The translations under genes and the position numbers were made by a program. The notes under the pieces are model-generated. The model did no database searches. It worked only from the letters and a program-made list of their open reading frames with translations, and had not been told where the DNA came from. 64,000 nucleotides of DNA from Primulina eburnea (Eukaryota > Streptophyta > Magnoliopsida > Lamiales > Gesneriaceae), in NCBI RefSeq assembly GCF_022965805.1, contig NC_133103.1, positions 53,456,386 through 53,520,385 on the forward strand. The letters are read 5' to 3'. Each line of letters begins with the position of its first letter. Position 1 is the first letter of the stretch. This document shows, in pieces, positions 11,375 to 20,838 of the stretch.

Positions 11375-11379
11375 AAAGA

Positions 11380-11807
11380 TATCTTTTATAAAACTCTTGA
11401 TAAAAATATGTATAGTTAAATTAAAATTTGTTCTACAACGAAAGATATTTGGGAGAAGCTGACCATACTATCATGAATTCACTTACTTAAATTGCATACT
11501 TAGACGTAGATAATCATGTTTACTTCCGAGTTCGTTCAATTCCTTAGGACGTTCTAAAATTCCCATGACTTGACCTTGTGAATCCTTGTACTAAACTCTG
11601 ACATCAAACCTCAAACATATTATCGTATTTTTCCCAAAATATGAAGGACAAGGACCCCGTGCCTACATCCGTGTAGGGGTCCGTGTAGGCTCGGGTGAAA
11701 AGGTTCGGAAAGAAGGGTGGACACGGACCCCGTGTCAGGGTCCGTGTGGGGGTCCGTGTAGACTCTGGAAAAAGACACCGAGGAGAAACAAAGGCACGGA
11801 TCCCGTG
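11380..11807. other. Unassigned stretch with imperfect CGTGT/ACACGG repeats
   Basis: No gene is seen. From about 11650 to 11806 the words GGACCCCGTG, GGGTCCGTGT and ACACGGACC recur five or six times, some as short inverted repeats (ACACGGACCCCGTGT). The run ends right where the gypsy LTR begins, so it may be the tail of another retroelement, but no PPT was recognised. Confidence 0.4.
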
Positions 11808-12490
11808 TGTAGAACCCGTAAATTTGACTGCGTATAAGTCATGCATAATTTCTAGTAATTAAATTAAAATGATTTTTATTGCATGAATATTAAAATTCTT
11901 TTCTTTAAATTTATTTATTTTACGCAGTAGTTTAATTGTTATATTTTCAATTAAATAAGTGAGACCGGACTGGAGATGGAGTATTGAGATAAGTTAATAA
12001 AGACTTATTTTAAGAAGTGGTAATTTAGCATGTTTACTTCATTAATTTATGTTAATTATTTTTATGCATTTTAGTCATAATTCATGCATGATAGGATTTG
12101 TTTCATGAAAATTTAAAAGTTCGTGCATTAAGATTTTTAAGTTGCATTCGATCGAGTAACGAAGACCGGAGAATTTTCAGGAAAATTACTTTTATTTCTC
12201 GAATTATTTTTATAAATTAATTTAAAGCATTTTTAAGTGTATTTTTGAAAAATGAGAATTTTGGATATTTCTACCCGCAGATTTTAATTTTTAGCGGTAT
12301 GATAATTTTATCGAATCGGGGAATTTTTTAATGGTTTGGCTATTATTTTCAAAATCTTTTCAACTCAAAATATTTTTCGGGAGTGCGCGTGGATTTAATG
12401 GGCCTATTTTTAAGCTTTTGGGCCTAAATATCTTTTTTTAAAAAAAAACTTTTAATTAACAACCTATGGCCATTAGTTGATTTGTTAACT

Positions 12491-12500
12491 ATTTATATAT
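12491..12500 (+). promoter_or_regulatory. Candidate TATA box in the gypsy LTR
   Basis: ATTTATATAT lies in a conserved block of the LTR family (the solo LTR has ATTTAAATAATA at the matching place, minus strand), followed by a pyrimidine-rich stretch as expected near an LTR transcription start. Confidence 0.4.
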
Positions 12501-14084
12501 TACTAATCTTCCACTAAACCTAATTACCCTCCACTAGCCGCCCACCCCCTCCAATCATCAACATTCTCGTGGCTTGCTGCTTCAAACTGTCGGTGACACA
12601 ATTTTCTTCTTCAAGCAAAGAGTTTCCTCCTTGGTAGTTGGCTTCTCGATCATTTGTCCAAGAATTTTCAACAAAGGCACGCTTGTATTTTCGTTTTCTC
12701 ATCACTCACTCCATTAATATGCTGAAAATCATGTATTTGTTTATAAATTTATCGATCTACATGGTGTTTATGTTTTTGAGCAAAGTTGGATGTGAATCTT
12801 GATTTATTGTGCATGAAACTCACGCTTTTCTTGCTTAGCGCAAAGGGCTGCCGTGTTCTGCTGATAAGGGTCATTGTGAAGAGGTTTATTGCTGTCATGG
12901 GTTAAGGAAAATAGTGCTGGAGTCGAAGGTTGCGTGAGTTGTGGGAATATCCGATCGAGTTTGTTTCATTTTGGTCGTTGCGGCTTGATCGGGGTGGTGG
13001 GAAGAGTTCCAGCTGTAGGAGAGCCTAAACAAACCACGGTGCAGCCCTTGAGGGGGTTGAGGCGTGGCCAAGAAGGGCTCAACAGTAGCTGGTCGTATCC
13101 TAGGGGTGGTCTAAGCGTTGGCGACGAGTGAGGGCTAGTGGCCGAGGGGTGCTTCCTTGTGTGTCTTGGAGTGTGCGAGGGTTGAGGGCTTGCATGGGGC
13201 TGTAGGTTCGTTTCAAGTGAGTCCAGTAGGTCCTAGGGAGGCCTAGGTGAGGTCGAATCATGGCTGGTCCTCGATGGTTTGGTCTAGGAAGGTTAGAACG
13301 TGAATTCGGTGCACTCGGGTTACGGTTGGTAATTTGCTGGATTTTTCCAGCAGCCGTTTTGGGATTTGTTCGAAAGTTTTAAGGTCTAATTTTAATGGTT
13401 TTAGGGTATTTTAGATGTTTATAAGGTGTGGTAAAAAGTTGGGAAAAATTTGGTTGAGTTTCGAGTCGATTCAGGTTAAAATCGGGACTCCGGTCCAAGT
13501 TTGAAAACGAATCAGTTAAGTTATTAAATTGGGCTCGGGTTTAAGTCTAAGAATGGTTTTAAAAAAATGTTTGGGATATTTTAAGGAGTTTGGTAAGTTT
13601 CGGGTCAATTTTAGAAGTCCAAGGGTAAAACGGTAATTTTGGATTTCCAGGGGCAAAATAGTCATTTTACACCCGGGAGAGATTTTGGTCGTGGCAGCAC
13701 CCTGAGCACAAATTCATGATATTTTAAATATTCATGCATCATGTTTACGATTTTTATGCTATTATAATAATTATGGTGCATGCTTGGTTTAAAGGAATTA
13801 AGAGAGAAAAGTAAGAAAGTGAAGAGCACTCCGTCTCCACCGCGCCGCGTCGTTATTTCGTTTGTTTTCTGTCAAAACAAACCAAGTCATGTTTATATCT
13901 TCTTTCACTCTTCAATCAAGTCATATAGGTATTTTTAAATATCGCAAGTACATGATTTTAATGCAAGAAGATCGAAATTGTTCCTATTTAATGATGTTAT
14001 CTAATTATATTACGTGCAAAAATATTCATTTTGAGATTTATGCGATATTGCTTGTGGTCACTTTACTATCTTGATTAAATCCGG

Positions 14085-14290
14085 TCGCCAGTTACCAGTC
14101 CGGTCGTCAGTTACCGGTTATGAGTGCATTACTAAGTCCTGTCGCCAGTTACAGGCCCGGTCGCCAGTTACCGGTCAGTTCAGTTGTTTCACCCAGTACT
14201 GTGGCAGTGGTCTGATCAGACGTACATTACTAAGTCCTGTCGCCAGTTACAGGCCCGGTCGCCAGTTACCGGTCAGTTCAGTTCAGGGAC
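14085..14290 (+). repeat. Duplicated CCGGTCGCCAGTTACCGG motif inside the gypsy LTR
   Basis: A block of about 57 bp (TACTAAGTCCTGTCGCCAG ... CCAGTTACCGGTCAGTTCAG) occurs at about 14129 and again 98 bp later. Each block has two near-identical CxGGTCGCCAGTTAC(C/A)GG words that are partly palindromic, and another pair lies at 14085-14120. These could be LTR enhancer repeats. Confidence 0.7.
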
Positions 14291-14837
14291 CACATGCGTA
14301 GACCATAATCTCACCAGAAAAATTATTACCAGTTATTTCAGTACAGGGCTCCAAGGAGCAAACATTTTTACCATGATATTTTCAGTTCAGTTATGCACGT
14401 AGTATAATTACCATAGAAATGATATTTTTCATTATGCCTCACGACATGATCATTTTACTCCTATGCAAAATTTATTTTACTATTTACTCGTTATTTATGT
14501 TATATGCATGCTGAGTCTTTAGGCTCACTAGACTTGATTGTTGTAGGTACTGATGATGTCGGGGTTGAGGGCGGGGACCAGTGAGCTAGCTTGGTCGGCA
14601 GTAGTGGAACCCGAGGACCTCATTTTCAGCACTTACGATTTTTATGCTCAAACATTTTATCTCTCGTGGAATTATTTTAAATTGTTACTTTGCAAATATT
14701 AAATTCTGCCGCTGCTATTTCTAACATTAAATATTATTTAACAGTTTATTTTATGAAGTTGATACTCCATTTAGTTTAAAAGAAAAATTTTAATTTTTCC
14801 GCAAATTTTCAAGCACGAATTTTCGGGCCGTTATAGC

Positions 14838-14849
14838 TGGTATCAGAGC
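14838..14849 (+). other. Primer binding site of the gypsy element
   Basis: TGGTATCAGAGC, complementary to initiator Met-tRNA, two bases after the LTR end. Confidence 0.85.
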
Positions 14850-15077
14850 AATGATTCTGTAAAGGGTTACACTACTACTGACCACGAGAAGCTCACGAAG
14901 CCAGGTTTTCGGTCTGTAAGTTTTACATTTCAGCATTTTATTTAAAGCATGAATTATTTTGACAGCGTGCTTCCATGAAATGTTTTACATTCAGATTCTT
15001 TAATTATTTCCGTGTTTATTTAAAGTAAATTATGGAATTATGCATGTTGGTTACGTTTGGGTTATGTATGAAATGGT

Positions 15078-15200
15078 ATGCCTCCTAGACGCATTCTTGG
15101 GTGCGTGAGAGATGATGAGCCTCACCAGGAGGACGGTGAGCATCAGAGGCAGGAGGGAAATGCACCTCCACCCCCACCGGACATAAATAAGAATTTAGCT
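15078..15200 (+). pseudogene. Gypsy gag N-terminal stub
   Basis: After a leader of about 230 nt the frame begins MPPRRILGCVRDDEPHQEDG and continues with a proline run, the style of chromovirus Gag N-termini. After about 40 codons the sequence changes to AT-rich DNA without coding character, so the rest of gag-pol has been lost. The open frame runs to 15290 but the last 30 codons look unrelated. Confidence 0.55.
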
Positions 15201-16303
15201 ATTGGCATTTGGAGAGGTCGTAAATTATTTGACTATATTAATTTTTTTGGGTTAGTAGTAGTGATGTTCTACTTATGGGCCATAATTTAAACTTAAAAAA
15301 AAAAATTTATGAATGCTTTCGAGACTTGTAGAATTTGTAAGAAATTAATGATGGGTCGTGGTTGCTAGTTGAATTAAATTTTGAGGATACCATGCAAGGA
15401 TTAATGATTCGAAGACTACGACGCTATTTGGAAGTATAAGACGTAGAACTTATTTAGGATACATGCTCTACCTAGTTAGATTTAAGGATGGAATTGCATG
15501 AATTGAGAATTTTAGGGACCTAATTGTAATAACTAATAATTTGAGGACTTAAGTGAAAAAAAAAATTCTAAGGGACTATTTTTGAATTTACCAAATTTTG
15601 GGATTTAAGTTTTGAGTTCAAGAATTTAAAAGTTTAATGAGGTAAAGTAGAAAAATTTTATAGGGACAATGATGCAAATTTCGAAGAGCTGTAGGGCCAA
15701 AATGTAAATTTGGAGAACTGTAAGGGTCAGATTGCAAGTTTCAAAATTTTAAGGATTAATTTCGAACTTTTGAGGAATTGGAATTTTAAGTATTTATAGG
15801 AATGTAAGACGTGTTATGGGAATTAATTTTGGGTTTAATAAACTTAAGGCTATTGAATCTTATGATGCGAGAAATAAAAAAAAAAATTAAATTGGGAGTA
15901 CTGAGAACTAATGTGTAATTGTGGAATTTCGAGATTTAGGGAAAAAAATGGATGCTATTCGGGGAAAGTAAGAATTAATTTTACAATTTTAGTAAATTTG
16001 AGAACTTATTTAGTAGTAAGTGAGAATTGAACAGTTTAAATGGTAGGAATTTTCGGTTATTTAGGCTCGAAGAAAATATAGAATATTTAGATATTTGGAT
16101 TATAATGTTATAATGAATGGTAACCAAGGACATTGTAGGATGAACCAATCTTAGGGTGAAAATTTAAGCGTTAGTGAAATAATATTGTGGCAAATTAAGA
16201 ATTTAAAGTTATGACAATTTAAGGTAAATTTGATCGGTTAGTTAAGTGTAAGGATAAATTGAGTTAGTAAATTTTTGGGAACATAAGTTTGATGTGTCAC
16301 CAG
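15201..16303. other. AT-rich noncoding region
   Basis: No gene, domain or clear repeat is visible. The text is full of loosely repeated phrases (GAATTT, AAGGACTA, TTAGGG-like words), as in old LTR-retrotransposon spacer DNA. It ends abruptly at 16303 against telomere repeats. Confidence 0.5.
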
Positions 16304-16339
16304 TTTAGGGTTTAGGGTTTAGGGTTTTTTTTTTTTTTT
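16304..16339 (+). repeat. Telomere repeat (TTTAGGG)3 joined to T15
   Basis: Three perfect TTTAGGG units (16304-16324) pass directly into 15 T (16325-16339), then into a 29-bp LINE 3' end. The G-rich strand is the + strand. The left flank (GTGTCACCAG) shows no telomere similarity. Confidence 0.9.
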
Positions 16340-16368
16340 AACGAGGAAATACCGCCAAAGACGGGGGG
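16340..16368 (-). mobile_element. 29-bp extreme 3' end of a telomere-associated LINE
   Basis: AACGAGGAAATACCGCC ... ACGGGGGG corresponds to the last bases before the poly(A) tail in the five large LINEs (for example CCCCGGAAAACACCGCC ... GCGGGGGGG). It stops exactly at the G-run where the full elements have a telomere-like TTAGG, and continues as TTTAGGGTTTAGGG. Confidence 0.75.
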
Positions 16369-16403
16369 TTTAGGGTTTAGGGTTTTTTTTTTTTTTTTTT
16401 TTT
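16369..16403 (+). repeat. Telomere repeat (TTTAGGG)2 joined to T21
   Basis: Two TTTAGGG units (16369-16382) followed by 21 T (16383-16403), then a second LINE 3' end. The arrangement and polarity match the 16304 tract. Confidence 0.9.
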
Positions 16404-16985
16404 CGAGAAAATTTTATTTATAAACAACAAAAGAGCAGTACAAAGAAAGCCTGATGGGAGGGGGATTAGGCCAAGACCTCCGCAGCAAAGGCGAAATAAG
16501 CATAACATCATAACAAAATAAAAGACATACTACAACAGAGCAACCCAGAAAATAAACATCAGGCGCCCCGGAATACATCATACAAACTATAACACTGATG
16601 GGCAAGGAGAACTCTGCAGTGAACGCCCATCAGAAAATCATATCAACCTGAATCAGGCGGTCGCCCATAGGGTAACCCCACCTGACTATTCTGAGTCCTG
16701 TAATACCGACGCTGCTGTGAGCGAGTCCGACCTGGTAGTGGCAAGGACTGACAAGCAGTAGTAGGAGGAAGATCCAAATCAGCCTCTCGAGAACCACTCC
16801 CAAGGTCGATCTGAAACGGAGTAATGGGACCAGAAGCTGAAGTAACAACCAACTGTGACGGAGCCGTGGAAACAACAATCGGGTCTGTCCCCACTGGAAC
16901 AACTTCAACCACGTGGGACGGAACCAACGGAACAGCAACCAGAGGGGTTCCAACTTGTGGAGTATAAAAAGGGATAGTATCATTA
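16404..16985 (-). mobile_element. 5'-truncated LINE relative with an unusual coding end
   Basis: On the minus strand the last part, before the poly(A), is a 3' UTR related to the five LINEs: the block GGGCAAGGAGAA.TCTGCAGT at about 16600-16620 recurs at about 28152, 35746, 43688 and 51430, and CCAAGACCTCC near 16476 recurs near the 3' ends of the others. It ends TTTATAAATAAAATTTTCTCG-A21, with an AATAAA signal. Upstream, frame 16927-16643 (about 94 aa; ends RPPDSG) is rich in Pro/Ser/Arg (GRTRSQQRRYYRTQ) and is not the RNase H end of ORF2. The upstream boundary is uncertain (16985-17170). Confidence 0.55.
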
Positions 16986-17880
16986 GTGAGTCATACTTTC
17001 AATCAAATGTCGAGGTGTAAATTATGCTCAATCCAAGGCATCGAGTAGTTGAAGATATCCACGGAATTCGTGATCGTGTCTAAAGTACAAAAGTGACTTG
17101 GAAAATGCGAGCATAAGGAGAAAAACAGAAAAGAGGCAAAACAACAAAAAAAAAAAAGGGGGGGATAAAGAATAATAGAATGGAAAAAGCTACCTAGGGG
17201 AGTCCATTGAAGACCGTTCTTCTAGTGTGGGAGCTACCACTTCTATGTAAAAATAATAATGGAAAAAGCTACCTAGGGGAGTCCTTTGAAGACCGTTCTT
17301 CTAGTGTGGGAGCTACCATTTCTGAATCAAAAGAAAATTTTATGGAAGTTTGACTCAACTCAGTGGTGTTGCCAGGAGGTGTTGCCAACACTCAGTTCAG
17401 ACATTTCACGATTCATACATTGTCTGACATTTTGTTTCATTCATCTTCCAAAGGCATCTTTAGGACTTGCATATTATTTGTTGGTTCTTGAAGACATCAA
17501 AATAGGCTGGAGATCAGACTTGACAGATAACGGTTGATTAAACTTTCTTTTAAACCAAAATTTTGAGGATTTGATATGTCTTATCTTCTGTGGGTTACAA
17601 ATCGGAGTGGGCCATCAGTGGTTCCTCTATATCCTGAATTTGAAATCTTGATGAAATTGTTACCGTTGTCGCAGGCTAACCCGTTTTTTTTTTACCGTTA
17701 CTGTTGCGTCCGTTCGATTCAAATTGTTACCGTTGGTGCTAGGGTTTAAATACCATGTTATTTGATTTCTCCTGTATTAATCACAGTTCTCTGGCCACTG
17801 TGTTTCACGATCACTCATTGCTTTTCGATATTTTTTTCGGGGTACTTATCACTCCCAAGCGATACTGAACTCGCCTCTTC
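16986..17880. other. Noncoding spacer with a 79-bp-offset direct repeat
   Basis: There is no recognisable gene. An A12-G7 tract lies at about 17146-17165. A block of about 66 bp (TGGAAAAAGCTACCTAGGGG ... TGTGGGAGCTACCA) occurs at 17181 and again at 17260. The rest is presumably the pol-to-env spacer of the SIRE-like copia whose envelope-like ORF starts at 17881. Confidence 0.5.
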
Positions 17881-19777
17881 TTGGTTATGGCAGATCATCA
17901 ATTCGATCCACAAGACATCCGAAGTGAAATGGAGACAACTCATAGTGTTCCCAGACGGGAGTCAACACCACCTCCAACACCACCGCCTGAGACTCCTGCT
18001 CACAATCCTCTGCAAATTGTGCCCGTTCTTCCCCAACTTGCCCCGCTTGAGGAAATTGCCCCGGGAGAACCTGGAAATCCATGGTACCCAGGCATGCCAA
18101 TCGACTACGAAGCACTTCGCCGAGCCTTTCCGCCACAAAACACCACCGCTCTCCGGCGATCTAAATGGCAGGCAGGATATAGTCCCAATTTTGATGCTCC
18201 AAAGAAACCGCGGATGGCCACATACTTCACACTCGACCCAGATTTCTCGTCCGGAGATGATTCGAATGATGACAACTTTGAGTTGGTACATCGGAAGCGT
18301 TCTACTCGTGTGAAGAAATCCACTGCTCTGACCACATCCTCTGGGCAACAACCTGACAGATCCCCGGAAGTTGGCTTTTCTTCAGAGGACGAACAATCCC
18401 TGGCTGACTTCCTTAACAACTTACGAGAAGCAAAACACAAGGGTGCTTCGATTCCTCATCAGGATGCAGCCCCACCAGAACCCTCTGATACCTCCTCATC
18501 TGACACTGCCATGGAGGCTGAATTTCAAGAGTCTGGTGAGCACTCTGGCCATTCAGTTGACACTGAGGCAGCTGCTGAAAATGTTGGCACTGGTGCTACA
18601 CCGGGTGTTGACAACACTGTTGACGAGGACTATAACCTGGCCACTTCCTTCTCTCCTCAATTTTACTCCGAGACTGCTGTGGGCCATTGGTACCTGTATG
18701 CAAACAAGAATTTTGTTGAAGAACGCAATATTGATTTTGAGGCGTATGGAAGGTACAATCTCACCACATTTCTTAACATCCGCAGGCTAAGCTCCACAGT
18801 GAACTCTGTAATGCCTTATGCTAGACGACCTGTTCTTGAATTCTATTGAAATCTGACCACCAGTGTTGGAGATAAGAGGTCACTTAGGTACGGGCGTGTC
18901 TTTGTTCGGGATGCCAGTATACGATTTCTCTCCGCAAATTATCAATGCCTTCAACCATACACCTACCAATGAGAATGTGGATGACCTTCCACATATTGAC
19001 TACATCACTTCGGTTCTCACCGGGGGATTGGTCACTCAGTATCCACAGCTCCCAGAGCGTCTAGCAGCAGCAAAACTGACATCCTTCTACTCAGTTCTCC
19101 ACAAAACTGCCATACGCAACTGGACCCCGTCTCGAAACACTACTGTGGTCACCCGCCTTCAAGCTGTCTCCCTATTTACCATCGGCACGGGCCGGAATTT
19201 CAACTTTGGAGAGTTAGTGTTTTCCATTGTTATGCAGTTTGCAGAAGGACAGTTGAGGTCTGTCACACTCCCGTATCCATCCCTAATTTTTGGTATCCTT
19301 GAATCCCAGGGATTTGTGAAAGCGGAGGATGAACCTCTAATCGAAGTCGGAGAACCCTTGAAAATTGCCTCCGCTTATTTCAAAGGCACTAGGGTCCTTG
19401 ATCTTCCCTGGTCTGACACTGGGTTTGCTCCTGCTATGGTTCCAGACACTAATGTTGATCCTAGTGGTAGCACCACTTTTTCCTCTTCATCTACACCGAC
19501 AGGGTTTCTCCAGCTTCCAACTTCTGCCATCCGTGCCCAAATTGCCTTCGGTGTTCAACAGATTCAGCAGGCTCGTGACACCATTGTTCTTGCCAATCAG
19601 CTGATATCCCAATCCAATGCAACCATCTCCTATTTTGAAACACAAATTGCTACTTACAACATGTTACTAGGGGGAGGTGTGCCTTCTGTCCAAAAAGGGG
19701 GAGTAAGGGATGATGATAATAGTAGGGGTAGCGGTGATGGTACCGACCATGATGATACTGCTGGAGCTACTGACTGA
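17881..19777 (+). pseudogene. Envelope-like ORF of a SIRE-type copia element (broken)
   Basis: The frame from ATG 17881 runs 322 codons: a Pro-rich N-terminus, an acidic Ser-rich middle, then AVGHWYLYANKNFVEERNID ... RRPVLEFY. A TGA at 18847 and a 1-nt frameshift near 18910 (VFVRG|MPVYDFSP) break it; the second frame continues to 19777 with NWTPSRNTTVVTRLQAVSLF, LRSVTLPYPSLIFGILE and a long C-terminal helix (about 19510-19665) likely to form a coiled coil. This architecture resembles the third ORF of SIRE/Maximus copia elements, often annotated envelope-like, and the Pfam 'putative plant transposon protein' domain. No signal peptide or clear fusion segment is seen, so an envelope function is unproven. 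A PPT and LTR follow at 20015. Confidence 0.65.
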
Positions 19778-20014
19778 CAAGGCAGACTACGTTCTTTCTT
19801 CAGACTAAGTTTCTCTTCCTTTCTTTTATTCTAGTGCGCTTAGTTGGTTTTTGTTTTGCTGTCTATCTGGGTCTGTCTTACGGTGTTGTGTGATAGTGTT
19901 TGCCAACACGAGTCACAACACTACTAACAACACATGGCAAATTTATGGGGAGTTACATGGAGGGGGAGTTGTACACTGATGGATCATCCCGTTCTAAAGT
20001 TTTGTCCAGAAATG
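19778..20014 (+). other. 3' untranslated region of the SIRE-like element
   Basis: Short noncoding stretch between the envelope-like ORF and the PPT, with the phrase AACACGAGTCACAACACTAC related to the CAACACCAACCACAACAC of the LTR. Confidence 0.5.
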
Positions 20015-20030
20015 CAAAAAAGGGGGAGAT
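20015..20030 (+). other. Polypurine tract
   Basis: CAAAAAAGGGGGAGAT immediately before the LTR start; the plus-strand primer of copia elements. Confidence 0.85.
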
Positions 20031-20756
20031 TGAAAGGAATTGTTGATTCCACATTTTACTGAGATTTTATTTTTGCATTTCTAGATAATATAAATGATTT
20101 GTTTCCTTAGAAATCGATACTCATTCATCAGGGAAAATATCTATAGGATAGGCCATATCTTGAAAAAGAGTTTGATTCTTTTTTAACACACTTGTTTCCT
20201 TGATTATAGATTTAGAGAATCGTGAAAGATCGTGATGCAGAAATAAATATGTGAACATCATCAATCAAAAGCGGGGGCAGTAAGAACTGTGAGGCATATA
20301 CAAAATCACCTTGAAGAGATTCTTGAAGACGTTTTGACAAAGTTGAAGATCAAGGGAGGAATCGCTTAAACTAGAAGGATACTCTCGTTCTGGTGTACTC
20401 AGCAGTTGTTCGACTGTAACATCTAGTTTTGGGTTAAAAGTTTTTATTTGATGTCGTTTAATTCCTTGGCGTGTCAAGGAATTTATGTTTCGTTATTCTC
20501 ACTAGTATCTGTTTTGTGTGTAAACGATTTACATACTTTTCTAGTGAATTTGTTGCCTTGAGGCTTTGCACAAGTATTAGTACTTGTGCATAATTGAATC
20601 CTGCTCTTTAGTTACTTTACTCAGTTTATAATTTGATCAGTCAATTTCCGCTGCTGTGTTGTGTGCCGTGTTGACAACACCAACCACAACACTTAATTCT
20701 GACATACGAGTTTTTAATCTTTATTTCCTGACAATTAATGCGCAATAATTCTTACA
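20031..20756 (+). repeat. LTR (726 bp) of the SIRE-like copia, used on both sides
   Basis: It starts TGAAAGGAATTG after the PPT and ends AATTCTTACA two bases before a PBS. It is therefore the 3' LTR of the envelope-bearing segment to the left and the 5' LTR of the gag segment to the right, as expected after LTR-LTR recombination between tandem copies. The last about 430 bp (20327-20756) are repeated at 23159-23588 and 25989-26418 as part of the tandem units. Confidence 0.85.
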
Positions 20757-20758
20757 AG

Positions 20759-20770
20759 TGGTATCAGAGC
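20759..20770 (+). other. Primer binding site, tandem unit 1
   Basis: TGGTATCAGAGC after the LTR. Copies lie at 23591-23602 and 26421-26432. Confidence 0.9.
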
Positions 20771-20838
20771 CATCACTTGATACACTAAGTGTTTGATTCT
20801 GGTTTATTGCTATTTGCAGGAAATACACTAATAGCTCA

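Larger units (their letters stand above)
11808..14835 (+). repeat. 5' LTR (3028 bp) of a Ty3/gypsy-like element
   Basis: It starts TGTAGAACCCG and ends CGGGCCGTTATA (the usual CA end changed to TA), two bases before a primer binding site. It shares long blocks with the minus-strand solo LTR at 1359-4849, including GGCAGCACCCTGAGCACAAA and AACCCGAGGACC. A TATA-like box lies at about 12491-12500. Long LTRs plus an MPPRR-type Gag start fit Tekay/Del chromoviruses; the family name is an inference. Confidence 0.75.

Noticed and set aside
13862..14402. Short frames within the gypsy LTR
   Set aside because: They fall in the LTR and partly translate its CCAGTTACCGG repeats.
17762..18440. Overlapping frames around the envelope-like ORF
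   Set aside because: Alternative-frame and antisense translations of the Pro/Ser-rich N-terminal part; only the frame starting at 17881 continues into the conserved domain.
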